Assembly: GCF_000226095.1 (NCBI RefSeq) | Contig: NC_016475.1 | Span: 3,782,001-3,846,000 of the forward strand | Length of the DNA stretch: 64,000 nucleotides | DNA from: Thermothelomyces thermophilus ATCC 42464 | Taxonomy: Eukaryota > Ascomycota > Sordariomycetes > Sordariales > Chaetomiaceae | Direction: 5' to 3' | Shown: piece by piece, positions 11,408 through 23,442 of the stretch | Position numbering within the stretch: position 1 is the first letter of the stretch | How the letters are laid out: each line of letters opens with the position of its first letter | Notes under the pieces: model-generated | What the model was told of the DNA's origin: nothing | Database searches by the model: none | What the model saw: only the letters and a program-made list of their open reading frames with translations | Made by a program: the position numbers and the translations under genes

Positions 11408-14400
11408 ATGGCGGTCGAAACAAGAACGCGGCGGCGCAAGGAGCAGCTGGTCGATCAGCTGCCAAAGCGCTTCAAGGCGCTCAAGTTCGGGATTCAGTAA
11501 GGACCTCTTCGAGCTCTTTGACGAAAAGCGCCGGCGGCCGAAACTAATGCTTTGTCACCACTCAGATCTCATCAGGACATAGTGAGCCAGGGTGTTCTTG
11601 AAGTCTCCGATAACTTGCTCTACGATGTTGAAAACCGGCGGACGGCTTTCCCTCACGGACCCCTCGACCCGCGCTTGGTGAGCAAGTCGAGTACGCCCAT
11701 TTCCATTCACAAACGCTAAAACTTTGGTAGGGTACATCGAGTACGAATAGAGAAAGCAAGTGCAGCACATGTCACCTTGGCTTACAGGAATGCCCTGGTC
11801 ATTTCGGTCACGTTCGCCTGCCCCTCCCCGTCTTTCACATCGGCTACTTGAAGTACATCCAAGCAACCCTGCAAAACATCTGTAAGGACTGCGCGAGGGT
11901 TCTTCTCCAGGAGCCCGAACGGCGCCAGTTTCTGAAGGAATTGCGGCGGCCTGGGATTGACAACCTGCGACGTTCGGCGATCCTGAAGAAGATAAACGAG
12001 CAATGCAGGAAGGCGAGGACGTGTCCGCACTGTGGCTCCATACAAGGCGTGATTCGAAAGCTGAGCGTCATGAAGCTTGTACATGACAAGTTTTCAGCCT
12101 ACAACAAGTCCACGGCCCAGAAAAAGATCCCTCCGGAGAGCAAAGTCGAGTTCGATGCGTCCTTCGAACAAGCAAAGAAATACACGCCAGAGCTGGAGAA
12201 GCACACAAAAAAGGCAATGGAGGATCTGAATCCCCTCAGGGTCTTGAACCTCTTCAAGCAAATAAGTCCAACCGACTGCGAGCTTCTTGGGTTGGACCCC
12301 TCCGAAGGCCGACCCGAGATGTTCCTGTGGCAATACGTGCCGGCGCCCCCCATTTGCATTAGGCCGTCCGTTGCACAGGAGAATGCTAGTAATGAAGACG
12401 ACATCACAAGCAAGCTTTCCGAAATCATCCTTTATGCCGGTCATCTGCGCGAGTCACTGAAGAAGGGAGTTGCGTTGCCCGTCATCATGGAGCAGTGGGA
12501 GTTCTTGCAGCTGCAGGTGGGCATGTATGTCAACAGCGATGTACCGGGCCTTTATCAACCTGGCTTTGGGAAGCCCATCCGTGGATTCTGTCAGCGTCTC
12601 AAGGGCAAACAGGGCAGGTTTCGTGGGAATCTCTCGGGAAAGCGTGTCGACTTTTCTGGGAGAACCGTTATCTCTCCAGACCCCAACTTGAGCATCGAGC
12701 AGGTGGCAGTTCCCCAGCTGGTGGCCAAGAACCTGACGTACCCGGAGCGGGTAAACCACGCAAATATCGAGAAGCTCAGGGAGCGCGTCATCAATGGGCC
12801 GAATATTTGGCCCGGTGCTCAAGGCATCATCAAGAAGGATGGCGCCAAGTACAATCTCAAAATCGGCACAGAGAGCCTTCGCCAGAAGCACGCCAGTAGT
12901 TTGGAATTCGGGGATGTTGTTGAGCGCCACCTGGAGGATAACGACATTGTTCTCTTCAACCGGCAACCGTCTTTGCACAAGCTCAGTATCATGAGCCATC
13001 TCGTCAAGGTTCGGCCTTGGAGGACGTTTCGCCTCAATGAGTGTGTGTGCACGCCGTACAACGCCGACTTCGACGGAGACGAAATGAACCTGCATGTTCC
13101 ACAGACAGAGGAGGCAAGGGCGGAGGCAATCAACCTGATGGGTGTTAAAAACAACCTTATCACACCCAAGAACGGAGAGCCCATCATTGCTGCCACGCAG
13201 GATTTCATCACTGCCGCTTATCTGCTGAGCAGCAAGGACAGGTTCTTTGACCGCACGTCTTTCACCTACATTTGTACTCAGATGCTTCTTGGCGATACTC
13301 ACCTCGAGCTTCCGCCCCCTGCGATCCTTAAGCCCAGAGCTCTGTGGACGGGCAAGCAGATCTTCAATGTTCTCATGCGCCCCAACAAGGAGTCCCCTGT
13401 CCTGGTGAACCTTGATGCGAAGAACAAGGTTTATAAACCGAAGAAGGACGGTCAGATCCCGGATATGGACATTGACGACTCGTTTCTGGTGGTCCGCAAC
13501 TCCGAGGTCATGTGTGGGAGGATGGACAAATCGACGGTTGGAGGAGGCAAGAAGAACTCGGTCTTCTATGTGATCCTCCGTGATTTTGGGCCAGACCATG
13601 CGGCAGCTGCGATGAACCGGCTGGCAAAGCTCTGCGCGAGAACGCTGACGCTGCGGGGCTTTTCGATCGGTGTTGGCGATGTCTGGCCGTCAACGTCTCT
13701 GACAAAGCACAAGGCCCGGCTCGTTGAGGAGGCGTACAAGAAGTGCGATGATCTCATTGAGACTTACAGGCAAGGAAAGCTCGAAAAGGCTCCGGGTTGC
13801 AACCTCGAGGAAACGCTCGAAAACTCCATCTCCGGTATCCTCAGCAAAGTCCGGCAGCAGGCAGGTGATTACTGCGTCAATAATTTGAGCAACAACAATG
13901 CCCCACTGATCATGGCCAAGTCGGGCTCCAAGGGTTCCGACATCAATGTCGCCCAGATGGTTGCTTGCGTCGGTCAGCAGATTATTGGTGGCAAGCGTGT
14001 GCCGGATGGCTTCCAGGACCGCAGCTTGCCGCATTTCCACAAGAACGCACGCCAGCCGCCGTCCAAGGGTTTCGTGCGGAACAGCTTCTACACCGGGCTG
14101 GTCCCGACCGAGTTTCTTTTCCATGCAATCTCCGGCAGAGAAGGCCTGGTTGACACAGCCGTCAAGACTGCAGAGACAGGTTACATGTCTAGACGACTGA
14201 TGAAGTCATTGGAAGATCTCTCCACGCAATACGATGACACTGTTAGGACATCAGAAGGTGGCATTGTCCAGTTCCAGTACGGCGCCGACAGACTCGATCC
14301 CGTCGACATGGAGGGCGACGCCAAGCCGGTCGACTTTGCGAGGACGTGGAACCACGCCCAGAGCATCACATGGAGCAACTCGGATACGTCATTGCTGCCT

Positions 14401-16197
14401 CGGGAGATCCACGCATTGTGCAAGACGATCCTGGACGAGGAGAGGAAGAAGTACGTCAGGCGACATCTCGTCACGAACGAGGAAATCCACTACGACGACG
14501 ACAGGATAGCGAAGAGCATGGATCACGACACTCTGATCGCCATTGACGAGCATGAGAGTGCCAGAGTCTACCTCAATACGATCCATGACTTTGTCAAGGA
14601 ACGTGCCATGAAACTCGCCAAGGCACGGAAGGCGGTTGGGCTGGATCCATGCCTTCCCGACGACAAGTCCATGCAGGAGGCGCTCGAGAAGTGGCAGCCA
14701 GTGACGAAGGACAGTTCGAGCATGGATGTCGATCCCCCCAACAAGCCTTCCAAGCCATTCGAGTATGTTCTCAAAGACTTGCGCCGAAAACTCGACGAAG
14801 AAAACGAGCTCGACGAAGCCTCTCGACAGGCCAGAATAATGGCGGCAGCCCAGGCTCATGTCGACCGTGTTGCCAAGGTGTCGGAGCGCACCCTGCGCCA
14901 GTTTATCCAGATGTGTCTTCACAAGTACAAGAAGGCGCGGGTTGAGCCCGGCCATGCCGTGGGTGCTGTCGGAGCGCAGTCGATCGGCGAACCAGGCACA
15001 CAAATGACACTCAAGACTTTCCACTTTGCCGGTGTTGCGGGCATGAGTATCACACAGGGTGTGCCCCGTATTAAGGAGATTATCAACGCTTCGAAACTCA
15101 TCAGCACGCCCGTCATCACATGCGAGCTGGAGAACAAAGTGGACCTCAAGGCTGCGCGGGTGGTCAAAGGCAGGATCGAGAAGACATACATCTCGGACGT
15201 CATCTCGTACATTGACGACGAGTGGCTGCCGGATGTAGCCAAGATCGTCCTCCAAGTGGATCTTCAGGCGCTCTCGGACATGCAGTTGGGTATCACGATG
15301 AAGGACATCGCCGATGCGATCGTGCGGGCGAAGAAGCTCAAGCTCAAGGTCGAGCCGGACGACCTGCGGATCGGCGGCGACCGTGTCGAGGTTATTATTC
15401 GCAATACTTGGCAAGACGCGACGGCGGCGCGCAAAGCCGCCCGTGTTCGTGCCGCAGCTATTGAAAAGGGCCACTTCATCTCGAGCACGCTGGACGAGTC
15501 AGCAGCGGATTTCCAGCTTCGGGTCAACTTTCTCAAGCGCATGCTCCCCCAAGTCGCCATCTCGGGTTACCCGGAAGCCTCGCGAGCCATCATCCAGACG
15601 AGCGAAAAGAACGAACACAAGGTGCTTGTGGAAGGCTACGGGCTGCGGGCTTGCATGACCACGGAGGGCGTTATTGGGACCAAGTGTGTGACCAACTCGG
15701 TCATGGAGTGTCGTGACGTTCTGGGCATCGAAGCTGCGCGTGCCACCATTGCTACGGAAATCGGATCCGTCATGCGCGAGATGAACATCGACCCGCGTCA
15801 TATGGAGCTGCTGGCCGACGTCATGACGTACAAGGGCGAGATCCTCGGTATCACTCGGTTCGGCCTGGCCAAGATGCGCGACAGCGTGCTCCAGCTCGCG
15901 TCGTTTGAAAAGACGCCCGATCACCTGTTTGATGCGGCCGCAGGAATGAAGAAGGACCGCATACAGGGAGTGAGTGAATGCATCATCATGGGCCAGAGCA
16001 TGTCGATCGGCACAGGGGCGTTCCAGGTCGTCAGGAGACTAGGGATACGGGACCACCAGGTTGCGCCTAAGCCGACGCTGTTTGAGGACGCGTGGAAGAA
16101 GGACGAGTCCATCCGGCGGAAGATGAGGCTGGAGAAGCGGAGGAGCGGGATGGGCGGGATGGAACAAGGGGGCATGGTGGCTGTTGCTGCTGGATAA
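11408..16197 (+). CDS. RPO31: RNA polymerase III largest subunit (RPC1)
   Basis: This is the catalytic largest subunit of nuclear RNA polymerase III, which makes tRNAs, 5S rRNA and U6. Exons are 11408-11496, 11566-11677 and 11731-16197, with introns of 69 and 53 bases. The product is 1555 residues. The clamp-core zinc site CSTCHLGLQECPGHFGH lies at about residues 78-94. The catalytic loop NADFDGDEMN holds Asp513, Asp515 and Asp517, which bind the active-site magnesium. The funnel and trigger-loop region includes GEPGTQMTLKTFHFAG. Pol III features include GPLDPRLGTSS and MSIGTGAF. The protein is about 95 residues longer than yeast Rpc160. At least part of this is a low-complexity insert around SSMDVDPPNKPSKP before the trigger loop, plus a Gly/Met-rich tail. 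Assignment is firm. Confidence 0.97.
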
Positions 16198-16605
16198 CAA
16201 GGAAACTTTAGGACCGGACGGGCTACACTAGATAGATAGTCAGGTACGGAAAATTTGTGTTCCCTTCAAAATATCTTGGCGGGCTTTGTCTTTGCTCCTT
16301 TTTGCCAGGAGCAAGAAGCGTTGCGAGGCGATCAAGAGATCTCAGGACTCCGTTAGTTACCCATTCAGGGGTAAGATTAAATTAGGTCACGTGATTTGGC
16401 GATCGCATTTCGTGAACCCTCCCCACTCGTGTCGCGATGCTCGAGCCCCGACGTCATCGGTGTATCTATCTACAACCATCAAACCAGAAATGGAAACGAG
16501 AGGAGGAACGGCAATCTATCCACAAATTGTTACACTTTTCATTTAAGAGGGCAACTGAATTACAGAATTGTCGCTGGATACGCAATTCTGAACCACATTT
16601 CCGAA
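16198..16605. promoter_or_regulatory. Promoter region of the SRAP gene
   Basis: This 0.4 kb between two plus-strand genes holds a palindromic E-box TCACGTGA at 16387-16394 and a CRE-like GACGTCA at 16450-16456. Both are known binding sites for fungal bHLH and bZIP factors. Whether they act on the SRAP gene is inference. Confidence 0.4.
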
Positions 16606-18027
16606 ATGTGCGGCCGATACGCGCTGGCCTTGGTAAGTCATGATGAAATCGTCTTGAACGGGCAGATAAAGCCAATTCTGATTATCCAGCATCGCTTCTC
16701 ATAAAACTGTAGCCAATGGGTGATGGCTTTGCTGACACGACAATAGCGGCCTTCACAGATCCGCGAGTTGTTAGAGGATGACGACATGCCGGTCGACGAC
16801 GCCCCCGCCGACGAAGGCGACGGCGCGCCGCGGCAGAGCTACAACTTTGCTCCGGGCTACCACGGCGTCGTCTACCGCGCCGACGTGCCCGACCGTGGGG
16901 CAGGCACCGGCAGCTCCAGGACGGCTCACGCTGACCACAGCGGCGTCGATGCCGATGCCGATGCCGATGCTGCAGCCGACGACAAGCTCCAAACCCAAAC
17001 CGGAGAGGAAGAAGAAGACGGCCGCCAGGCGCCCACCAAGCCTCACTACAAACTCCAATCCATGAAATGGGGCCTCGTCCCGTTCTGGACCAAGAGAAAC
17101 CCGGGCTACCCGTCGCTCCTCAAGACCATCAACTGCCGCGACGACTCGCTGGCCACCCCGGGCGGCATGTGGGCGAGCATGAAGGCGCGCAAGCGGTGCG
17201 TCGTCGTCGCCCAGGGCTTCTACGAGTGGCTCAAGACGGGGCCCAGGGAGAAGGTGCCCCACTTCGTGAAGCGCAAGGACGGCCGGCTGATGCTCTTTGC
17301 GGGGCTGTGGGACTGCGTGCGCTACGAGGGGGAGGAGCAGGGCCTGTACACGTACACGGTCGTCACGACCGACACCAACGAGCAGCTGAGGTTCCTGCAC
17401 GACCGGATGCCCGTCATCCTGGAGCCCCGGTCTGACGCGCTGTGGAGGTGGCTGGACCCGGGCCGGAGCGAGTGGAGCAAGGAGTTGCAGGCCGTCCTGC
17501 GCCCGTTCGAGGGCGAGCTGGAGGTGTACCCCGTGAGTAAGGAGGTGGGGAAAGTGGGCAACGACTCGCCGAGCTTTGTGATACCCCTTGCGAGCAAGGA
17601 AAACAAGGCCAACATTGCCAACTTCTTTGCCAAGGGGAAGGGGACGGCGGCGTCGGCGGAGAAGGGGAAGAAGAAGGTCAAGGCGGAGGTGGAAGTCAAG
17701 AAGGAGGAGGAGGAGAAGGTGGGCCGAGACGACGAGGTGACGGAGACGACCAAAACGGTGGAAGAGTTGCAACAAACCGCGGACGGCGGGGGGATGGGCA
17801 CGCCGAGGAAAGGCGTCAAGCGGGAGGCGGAATCGCCGCCTGTTACGAGCAAGGGAGAGCCGCCCGTTAAGAAGGCCTTATTCGCCAAGCAGGAGTCGCC
17901 GGTCAAGGAAAAAGCGCAGACCCGACCCAAGATCAGTGCCACGAGCAATGCGGCCAGAAGCCCGGTCAAATCCAAGACGCGGGCGGCGGACGGGAGTCAG
18001 AAGATTACGAAGTTCTTTCGGAAATAG
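16606..18027 (+). CDS. HMCES: SRAP/HMCES-like abasic-site DNA-protein crosslinking protein
   Basis: SRAP proteins bond covalently to abasic sites in single-stranded DNA through Cys2 and shield them at forks. Exon 1 is only 27 bases (16606-16632) and encodes MCGRYALAL; exon 2 is 16747-18027; the intron is 114 bases. The product is 435 residues. Cys2 becomes N-terminal after Met removal. The other catalytic residues are present: Asn138 (TINCRDDS), Glu169 (GFYEWLK) and His227 (LHDRMPVIL). An acidic, Asp/Ala-repeat insert (about residues 60-105) interrupts the domain before KWGLVPFW. The C-terminal 130 residues are Lys/Glu-rich and disordered. They hold a PIP-box-like KANIANFF at about 296-303 and end in QKITKFFRK. 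The first coding exon is easy to miss because the long second exon opens without an ATG. Confidence 0.92.
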
Positions 18028-18388
18028 CGCTTAGTCAGGGTGCGCTGCAAAGGGGTTTTGGTGTTGGGAACTTTTGGGAGGAAGGCGTTATGGTTTTGCT
18101 ACGTCACTTGCTTGCTCTGTTGGCTAATTACGGATAATACCCTGATGATCACCCGGTAAGCATTACGAAATTGAATAGGTTTCGTGGGTTTCGGGAAGTA
18201 TGAGAAAATTGCGTGAAGAGAACAAACGCGGGTGTGTCCACATCGCGACTAACGCTGGTCTTAGCGATCGAAACTATGCTCTCTTCTGCCCTGTATGCAT
18301 GGGGATCTGTTCAAGAGCGCCCCTTCAGCATAACATCGCCAACCCCAGGCTAGCTTTTGACGACCTTCCTCGATCTAAACTTTCCCAA
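18028..18388. other. Convergent 3' flanks
   Basis: This gap lies between the SRAP gene (plus) and the AA8 gene (minus), which converge. It should hold both 3' UTRs. No gene is seen. Confidence 0.5.
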
Positions 18389-19461
18389 TCAACTAATGAA
18401 CGGTTGGAGAAGGTATATCACGACAAGCGCCGCCAATCCGAACAACTCCAGCCACGATATCTCCCTGTGACTGTAGTCGGGTCCGGTCGGCATCTCACAT
18501 TCATCCTCATAGCACCCGTTCTCCCACTCGTCCGTGGTAGCAGCAGGGGCTGCGGAGGTGGAATCTGGGCTCGGCGCAGAGGTCGAAGTCGTGGTCGGAG
18601 CCGACGGGTGTGGAGCTTCGGGCTTGACGCCGTAGATACCGATCTCCGCCATCCCGGCGTAGTGATGATACGCGTCCGACTTGACGCGGTCCAGCGCCAC
18701 CCTGAACCCTCCATACCCGCCGCCTCTGCCGGTGTGGTCCGAGAGGGCGGTGTCGATGTCGGAAGGATCCTCGACGGCTGTTCTGGAATAGGCGTACCCG
18801 AAGAAGACGTGGCGGCCTTCCTCGCCGGCCCTGCCTGGGTCGAAGGAGTCGCTGTTGATGCAGCCCTTACAGAGGAAGGTGGAGGAGACGTGCGTGCTGT
18901 TGGCGAAGGTCCCCGCCTTGATGGGGGATACGGTTATCGGACTGGCTGTGTATGGGACAACGCTGGCTGCGCTGTGAGCGTCGGCCATGCGGGCGGCCGT
19001 CATTACATTGCTGCCGTTGGCCCTGTACGAACAGGTAGCGTCAGCATGCCTCGTTGGTTTCTAATTACCAGGTATATCGCTTATCCTCCCACCCTCTCTC
19101 CCTCCTCTCATCATCATAACCAATCAGGCTGGCCTTGAACTTACCAGGTAACAAGCAGGAGCGGACCGGTCATGGAATCTCCCAGGCTCACGCCTCCCCA
19201 CCCATCGCTGTGGTTAAGGGGCGCTACGAGTTGCGCGACGAAGTCTGTGGTCGGTCGCCGGGGGATCACCATGCCGAAGAGGTAGCCACCAGGTTCGCCA
19301 TGGCCGTAGAAGCGGATGCTTGTGTGGATGTCTGTGTAATACAGCCCTTGCCCCCGCATGGCTAGCCCGTAATACGTGAAGAACAGCGTGCTCAGGAGCG
19401 TGGGAGGTGTCTGGGGTCGCATTGTCCCGTTGGCGAGTTGTGTCATGCGGGAGAACGACAT
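18389..19461 (-). CDS. Surface AA8 (CDH-type cytochrome) domain protein
   Basis: This is a stand-alone heme b cytochrome domain of the type found at the N-terminus of cellobiose dehydrogenase. Exons are 19145-19461 and 18389-19022, with an intron of 122 bases. The product is 316 residues from the first ATG, or 303 from Met14 (19422), which gives a better secretion signal (MRPQTPPTLLSTLFFTYYGLA). The domain spans about residues 40-225. Both axial heme ligands are kept: Met97 in SLGDSMTG and His202 in LSDHTG. A disulfide pair CKGC and AVEDPSDID also match the family. A Ser/Thr/Pro linker follows. The protein ends in a hydrophobic stretch, WLELFGLAALVVIYLLQ, with a short tail, which fits a GPI signal or a single membrane anchor. 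It probably moves electrons at the cell surface; partner unknown. Confidence 0.85.
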
Positions 19462-20051
19462 ATGATGCTCGCAACCCTGTACTTCGAGCCAGGGGATTCA
19501 AACATACGCCGTGTAGGAAAGTAGCAAATTATCAAGACCAACACGCTTGCTCGAGGGGAAGAGCGCAGGCGGATCGCGGGTAATCGAGAACTCTGAGCCC
19601 AGCCACCCCCAGTCACTCACCCACGCAGCGTGACGAGTTGCAGGTGATCTCTAATAACAAAGAACACCTAGCCGGCATGCTCTTAGCCTTGAGCTCAATG
19701 TATGGTCACACTTTGGTTTCCGTTGAGGACCGGATTACAGACCAAACTCGCTATGGCAGGGCACCGCGCTCTTGTCTGCACCCGAGCACACCATGTAGTA
19801 ATGGTACTAGCCCACCAACTGTCACAATTCATCATCTCACCAAGTGAGACTTTGAACACGCCAATCCCACGTGTATTTGGTTAACAGTGGTGCCTGTTGA
19901 CGAGGTATCTAGCATGAACATTTCCCCCTATATTAAGACCGGTCTTGTTGGACCGGCTGCCCCCGTATGAGACTCGCAAATAGAACACACCCCAGCGCCC
20001 TTCCCCCAAGAGAAAGAAACAAAAATTACCTCCGCTCTCTGCTTAGCAAGA
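19462..20051. promoter_or_regulatory. Divergent promoter region
   Basis: This stretch separates the AA8 gene (minus) from the small basic gene (plus). A TATA-like stretch (cctatattaag) at 19926-19936 lies about 120 bases before the plus-strand ATG. No other site could be assigned. Confidence 0.4.
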
Positions 20052-20324
20052 ATGCCCAAAAAGAAATCATCAGGCATCCGGAAGTGGGACAGCCTGGACA
20101 CGCTCGTGTACTTGGCAGGTGGATGGCCCCATGATAAGGCCCGGGCTTACGTGCAAGACAAGGCCTTAAAGAAGTCATTTTGGGGCAAGGACAACACGGA
20201 TGCCGCTTATTGGAACTCAAGTACAGCCAACGGATTCTCGAGTGCCAATAGCAAGAAGAAGGGGAAAGAGAAGAAGGACAGCTGGCCTGCCGTTCACTTC
20301 ACCCCGAGCACGAAGAAATCATGA
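20052..20324 (+). CDS. Small basic hypothetical protein
   Basis: This is a 90-residue single-exon ORF starting MPKKKSSGIRKWDSLDTLVY. It is Lys-rich at both ends, with a central part rich in Trp, Ala and Asn (GGWPHDKARAYVQDKALKKSFWG). No known domain is recognised. There is no signal peptide or membrane segment. It has an ATG in good context and a TATA-like stretch about 120 bases upstream, so it may be real. Its basic ends suggest nucleic-acid or nuclear association, but that is only a guess. Confidence 0.55.
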   Translation: MPKKKSSGIRKWDSLDTLVYLAGGWPHDKARAYVQDKALKKSFWGKDNTDAAYWNSSTANGFSSANSKKKGKEKKDSWPAVHFTPSTKKS

Positions 20325-21112
20325 GAGTTTCGTCGTCTGCTATACGATCAGCACCGAAGTTATTATTATCAGGCTCGGTTCTCTTCCAGCTGCGGTGTGA
20401 TTAAGAGGAGTTACAGGCTAGCTAGGTCTCCAATGCACAGCTCATTCATGCATTGGTTGGTACGTGAGGGGAGAGCGCCAGCTAGTTCGGGTAATTAGCT
20501 TTGATCAAGAAGGAATATACGTAATTATTATATGTGTCGTTTTTCACTGCCATCGAAAACATATTATTGTATTGTGTGGCGACGAACTCTTAGACAAAGT
20601 AAGGTAGTGACAAATAATTACCGTTTGGGGGGGGGGGGGGGGGGGAGGGGGCCGGCCGTAGTTCTTTCGCGCTTAGTTTCACTCAGCCCTTTGCTCTGTG
20701 AGAAGTTGCTTGGGATATGGAGTCTAGGCTGTAAGTAGAGAACATTTGCTGTGGAGGGGAACTGATTTGTTGGGTACTCCTCTTTCGCAGCTCACAGAGC
20801 ATGTAATAAGCCCTGAATCTCAGCCCAATGATCCCATACTGCACCCAACGAATCCATGACAAGCAGCAAATTTTAGACCCCAGGATCTGTTAGCCCAAGT
20901 GTCATCCAGCCGAGACTAACCATCTGTCCCCCATTAAAAAAACATGGATTGCTAGGCGGCTAGAGTCCAACCAGAGCCCAACCAAGACCACCGGTGACCA
21001 CGGGAGGTGATCCAACCATTGGTAATCAATCAGCCGAGCTCAGGACGCTCCTCCCGTCTTCACCGCCACCAAAATCACCTTTGTGCAGCTTGTCGTAATC
21101 ATAAGGCCCTTC
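20325..21112. other. Intergenic region with 19-base poly-G run
   Basis: No gene is seen. It holds an uninterrupted run of 19 G at 20627-20645, continuing as AGGGGG. The flanks are otherwise ordinary. Confidence 0.5.
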
Positions 21113-22250
21113 TCAGATGTACGCCTCGTACCCGTGCCTGACAGCAATCTGCGCCAAGCGATCCATGCAGGCGGCCGCATCACGGCCCGGGATGAACTAA
21201 TTAGAAACGGGTTGACCCCCACGGTGGTTAGCAAAAGTGGCACACGAATGACCAGACTCCCCCAAGTAAATAATTAATAATAATCCCTGGAGCAAGTCGT
21301 AGCAGAGTACGCTTTATTATTATTTCCCCCCCCCTTTCTCTTTCTGCATCAGAGAGGGAAAGAGAAGAACGGGGGCAACTCACCTCGACCATGCGTTCAA
21401 ACGCGACCTCCTTGCAACGCAGCAGCAGCAGCTTGACCGTCTCCTGGTGCGTCCACCGGGCCCCCTCATCCTCCCCCGCGCGCTCGGCAGTGGTGACGGC
21501 CGGAGAACCGGGCACGCCCGTGGTCTTCTGCAGCGCGAGGGGGAGCGGAGGGCGGCTCGTGGGCAGCGGGGTGCGGCCGCTCGGAGTCTTGAACGGCCTG
21601 GTGCGGGCGAGGGTGCCAGCGTCGGTGCCGGTGTTGTCGGCGGAAGCGACAGTGCTGGTGCTGGTAGGCTTCACAGGGGTCTCGGCGTTCAGGGGGAAGC
21701 CGGCGGGGGTCTGCTTGTCGGCCTTGGACGCGCCGAGAGGGCTGTCGACGTCCATGTTATTGTCCGTGTTCTGGGCGTGCTGGCTCGTCTTGCCGGGGTT
21801 AATATCCATTTCGCCAGAGTCTCTTCCGACAATGTCCGCCTCGTGCTTGCCAGCACCGAAAGAAGCGCGGTCAAGGTCCATGTTGTCGCCGCCATCGTCG
21901 ACAGCAGCGGCCGCGCCGTGAGCGTGGTTGGCTTCGTTCTCGGCCAGAGCCGACAGAGCGGCTTTGGCAATTGAGACGGCGGCATTGATCGGAGTGAATT
22001 TGATTTCCAGACCGCCGACAGCATTCTCGCCGCCCTTGAAGTGGCAGGCATCAGGGTCCCGGATGCGGACAAGAGTCAGATTCTCGCAAGGGGCAAGGTA
22101 AAACCGGCATTCGGCAGCGGTCAGAGAACTGGTGATGCCGACCAGCTCGTGCTTTTTCTTCTCGCAAAAGTCAACGCGCTGGATTTTGCCCGGCGCCGGG
22201 TGGTCGATGCAGCGCAAGCACTGGCAGTGACCGATAATTCCTTTGCACAT
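21113..22250 (-). CDS. Cys-rich protein with C-terminal Myb/SANT-like motif
   Basis: Two exons: 21384-22250 and 21113-21196, with a 187-base GT-AG intron. They give 316 residues. The N-terminal 80 residues are Cys/His-rich (HCQCLRCIDH, then CEKKKHE, AECRFYLAPCENL and DACHF), suggesting a metal-binding fold. The middle is Ala/Asp/Pro-rich with repeats such as NNMDVDSPL and is probably disordered. The C-terminus reads WTHQETVKLLLLRCKEVAF then, across the intron, ERMVEFIPGRDAAACMDRL. The spacing of Trp, the Leu run and the PGR-C-RL motif resembles a single Myb/SANT repeat. The motif is completed only by the short second exon, which supports the splice model. Likely a nuclear chromatin or transcription protein; the exact family is not recognised. 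Confidence 0.7.
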
Positions 22251-23442
22251 GTTGGGCAGTTTTGTAGTCGCTGATATGATTGATGGTTTGTGGCAAAGTT
22301 GGAGAGTTGAGGTTTAAGGTAAGACTTGTTCGAGTGGTAGATCGATCGCACAAAAGAAACTGTTGAAGAAAGGGGGGAGAAGGGGAAGGTTGATGGGTTT
22401 AGAAGAACGATGTATTGAGGGGGGTTTGTGCGAGACGCGAGACTACGCAGGAAACCCTAAAGCATTTTTTTTCCAAGGAACGCGTGAAGGTCGCGAACAG
22501 AAGCCGATAAGAAGAAGGCAACAAGTTCAAGGTTGCAAACTAATAGAGGCGCGTCGGCACTTGCGAGCCTTCCTGGTCAACAAGAACACCTTGGCTGGTG
22601 ACTCCAGACGACGAAACAAGACGAAATTGCCCAGGCTAGTGATTGCCAGGTGCCCCGTGCTGAATGTTCTCGAAGTTCCATATTATGTGTTAATACTTAT
22701 GGCTGGCAGGTCACGAGAGCGTTGAGAGACCAGCATTGCCAGTGTTAGCAGCAACAAGGACAATGAGCATTGAACGAGGAGTTCGGATAGCACATGTGTT
22801 AGCTTGGTATCTAATACGGCGCTGCCCGTTGTAGACGAAGAGACTTAGATACCTCGAAACCTACCAAGCCAACACTCTAGAGGTCTGGTGCGGCATGGGT
22901 CATGAGAAGCCGAATCACATCTCCCTGCTTGGTGTCGCCAGGCTCACACAGAGCCACAAGCTACACCGTACGGGTGGCTGGTGATCAGCTGGATGCTCAA
23001 TTTATCTACGGTACTAGCGACTGATATATCCTCCTAGCAACGTAATGCGAACGTTCTTGGCTTGAGTAGTAGTCCCAGGAGTTTAAGCATTCATTTGTCG
23101 CGGCTGATGGGAAGGGGAGGCTTGCTCTCAACTTGATCACGTCCTTGAAAACACGCGTGCGTATATAGGTACCTAATTGACTATGTAATTTTGCACGTAG
23201 GATAAATGACAAACAGATCGTCGCGTAGGGACGTTTCCGATTCTCGTCTTGTCATAATTAGTTATTCTGTGTTCGTGACTGAACCATTTACGCATTAGCG
23301 TTCCAATTTGGGAACAAGGGAACAACCACCACGTAACGAAGCGCGTGAGGATGACGGAAAGAAAACAAAGGGGGAAACAATCCAAAAAAATAAGACCTGG
23401 CCTCTCTCGGGGCAGCTGGCAAAAGATGTAGGCTGTGGCGTT
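22251..23442. other. Intergenic region
   Basis: This 1.2 kb lies upstream of the Cys-rich gene and downstream of tRNA-Asp. Open frames here are short and without recognisable domains. An A-run near 23383-23391 and AAAA at 23421-23424 (TTTT on the minus strand) could end Pol III transcription of the tRNA. Confidence 0.45.

Noticed and set aside
12454-13599. Long antisense open frames within the Pol III subunit gene
   Set aside because: They mirror the codon bias of a strongly conserved gene; no protein family is recognised.
16771-17775. 334-codon open frame antisense to the SRAP gene
   Set aside because: It is a shadow of GC-rich coding sequence on the other strand, with no domain and biased composition.
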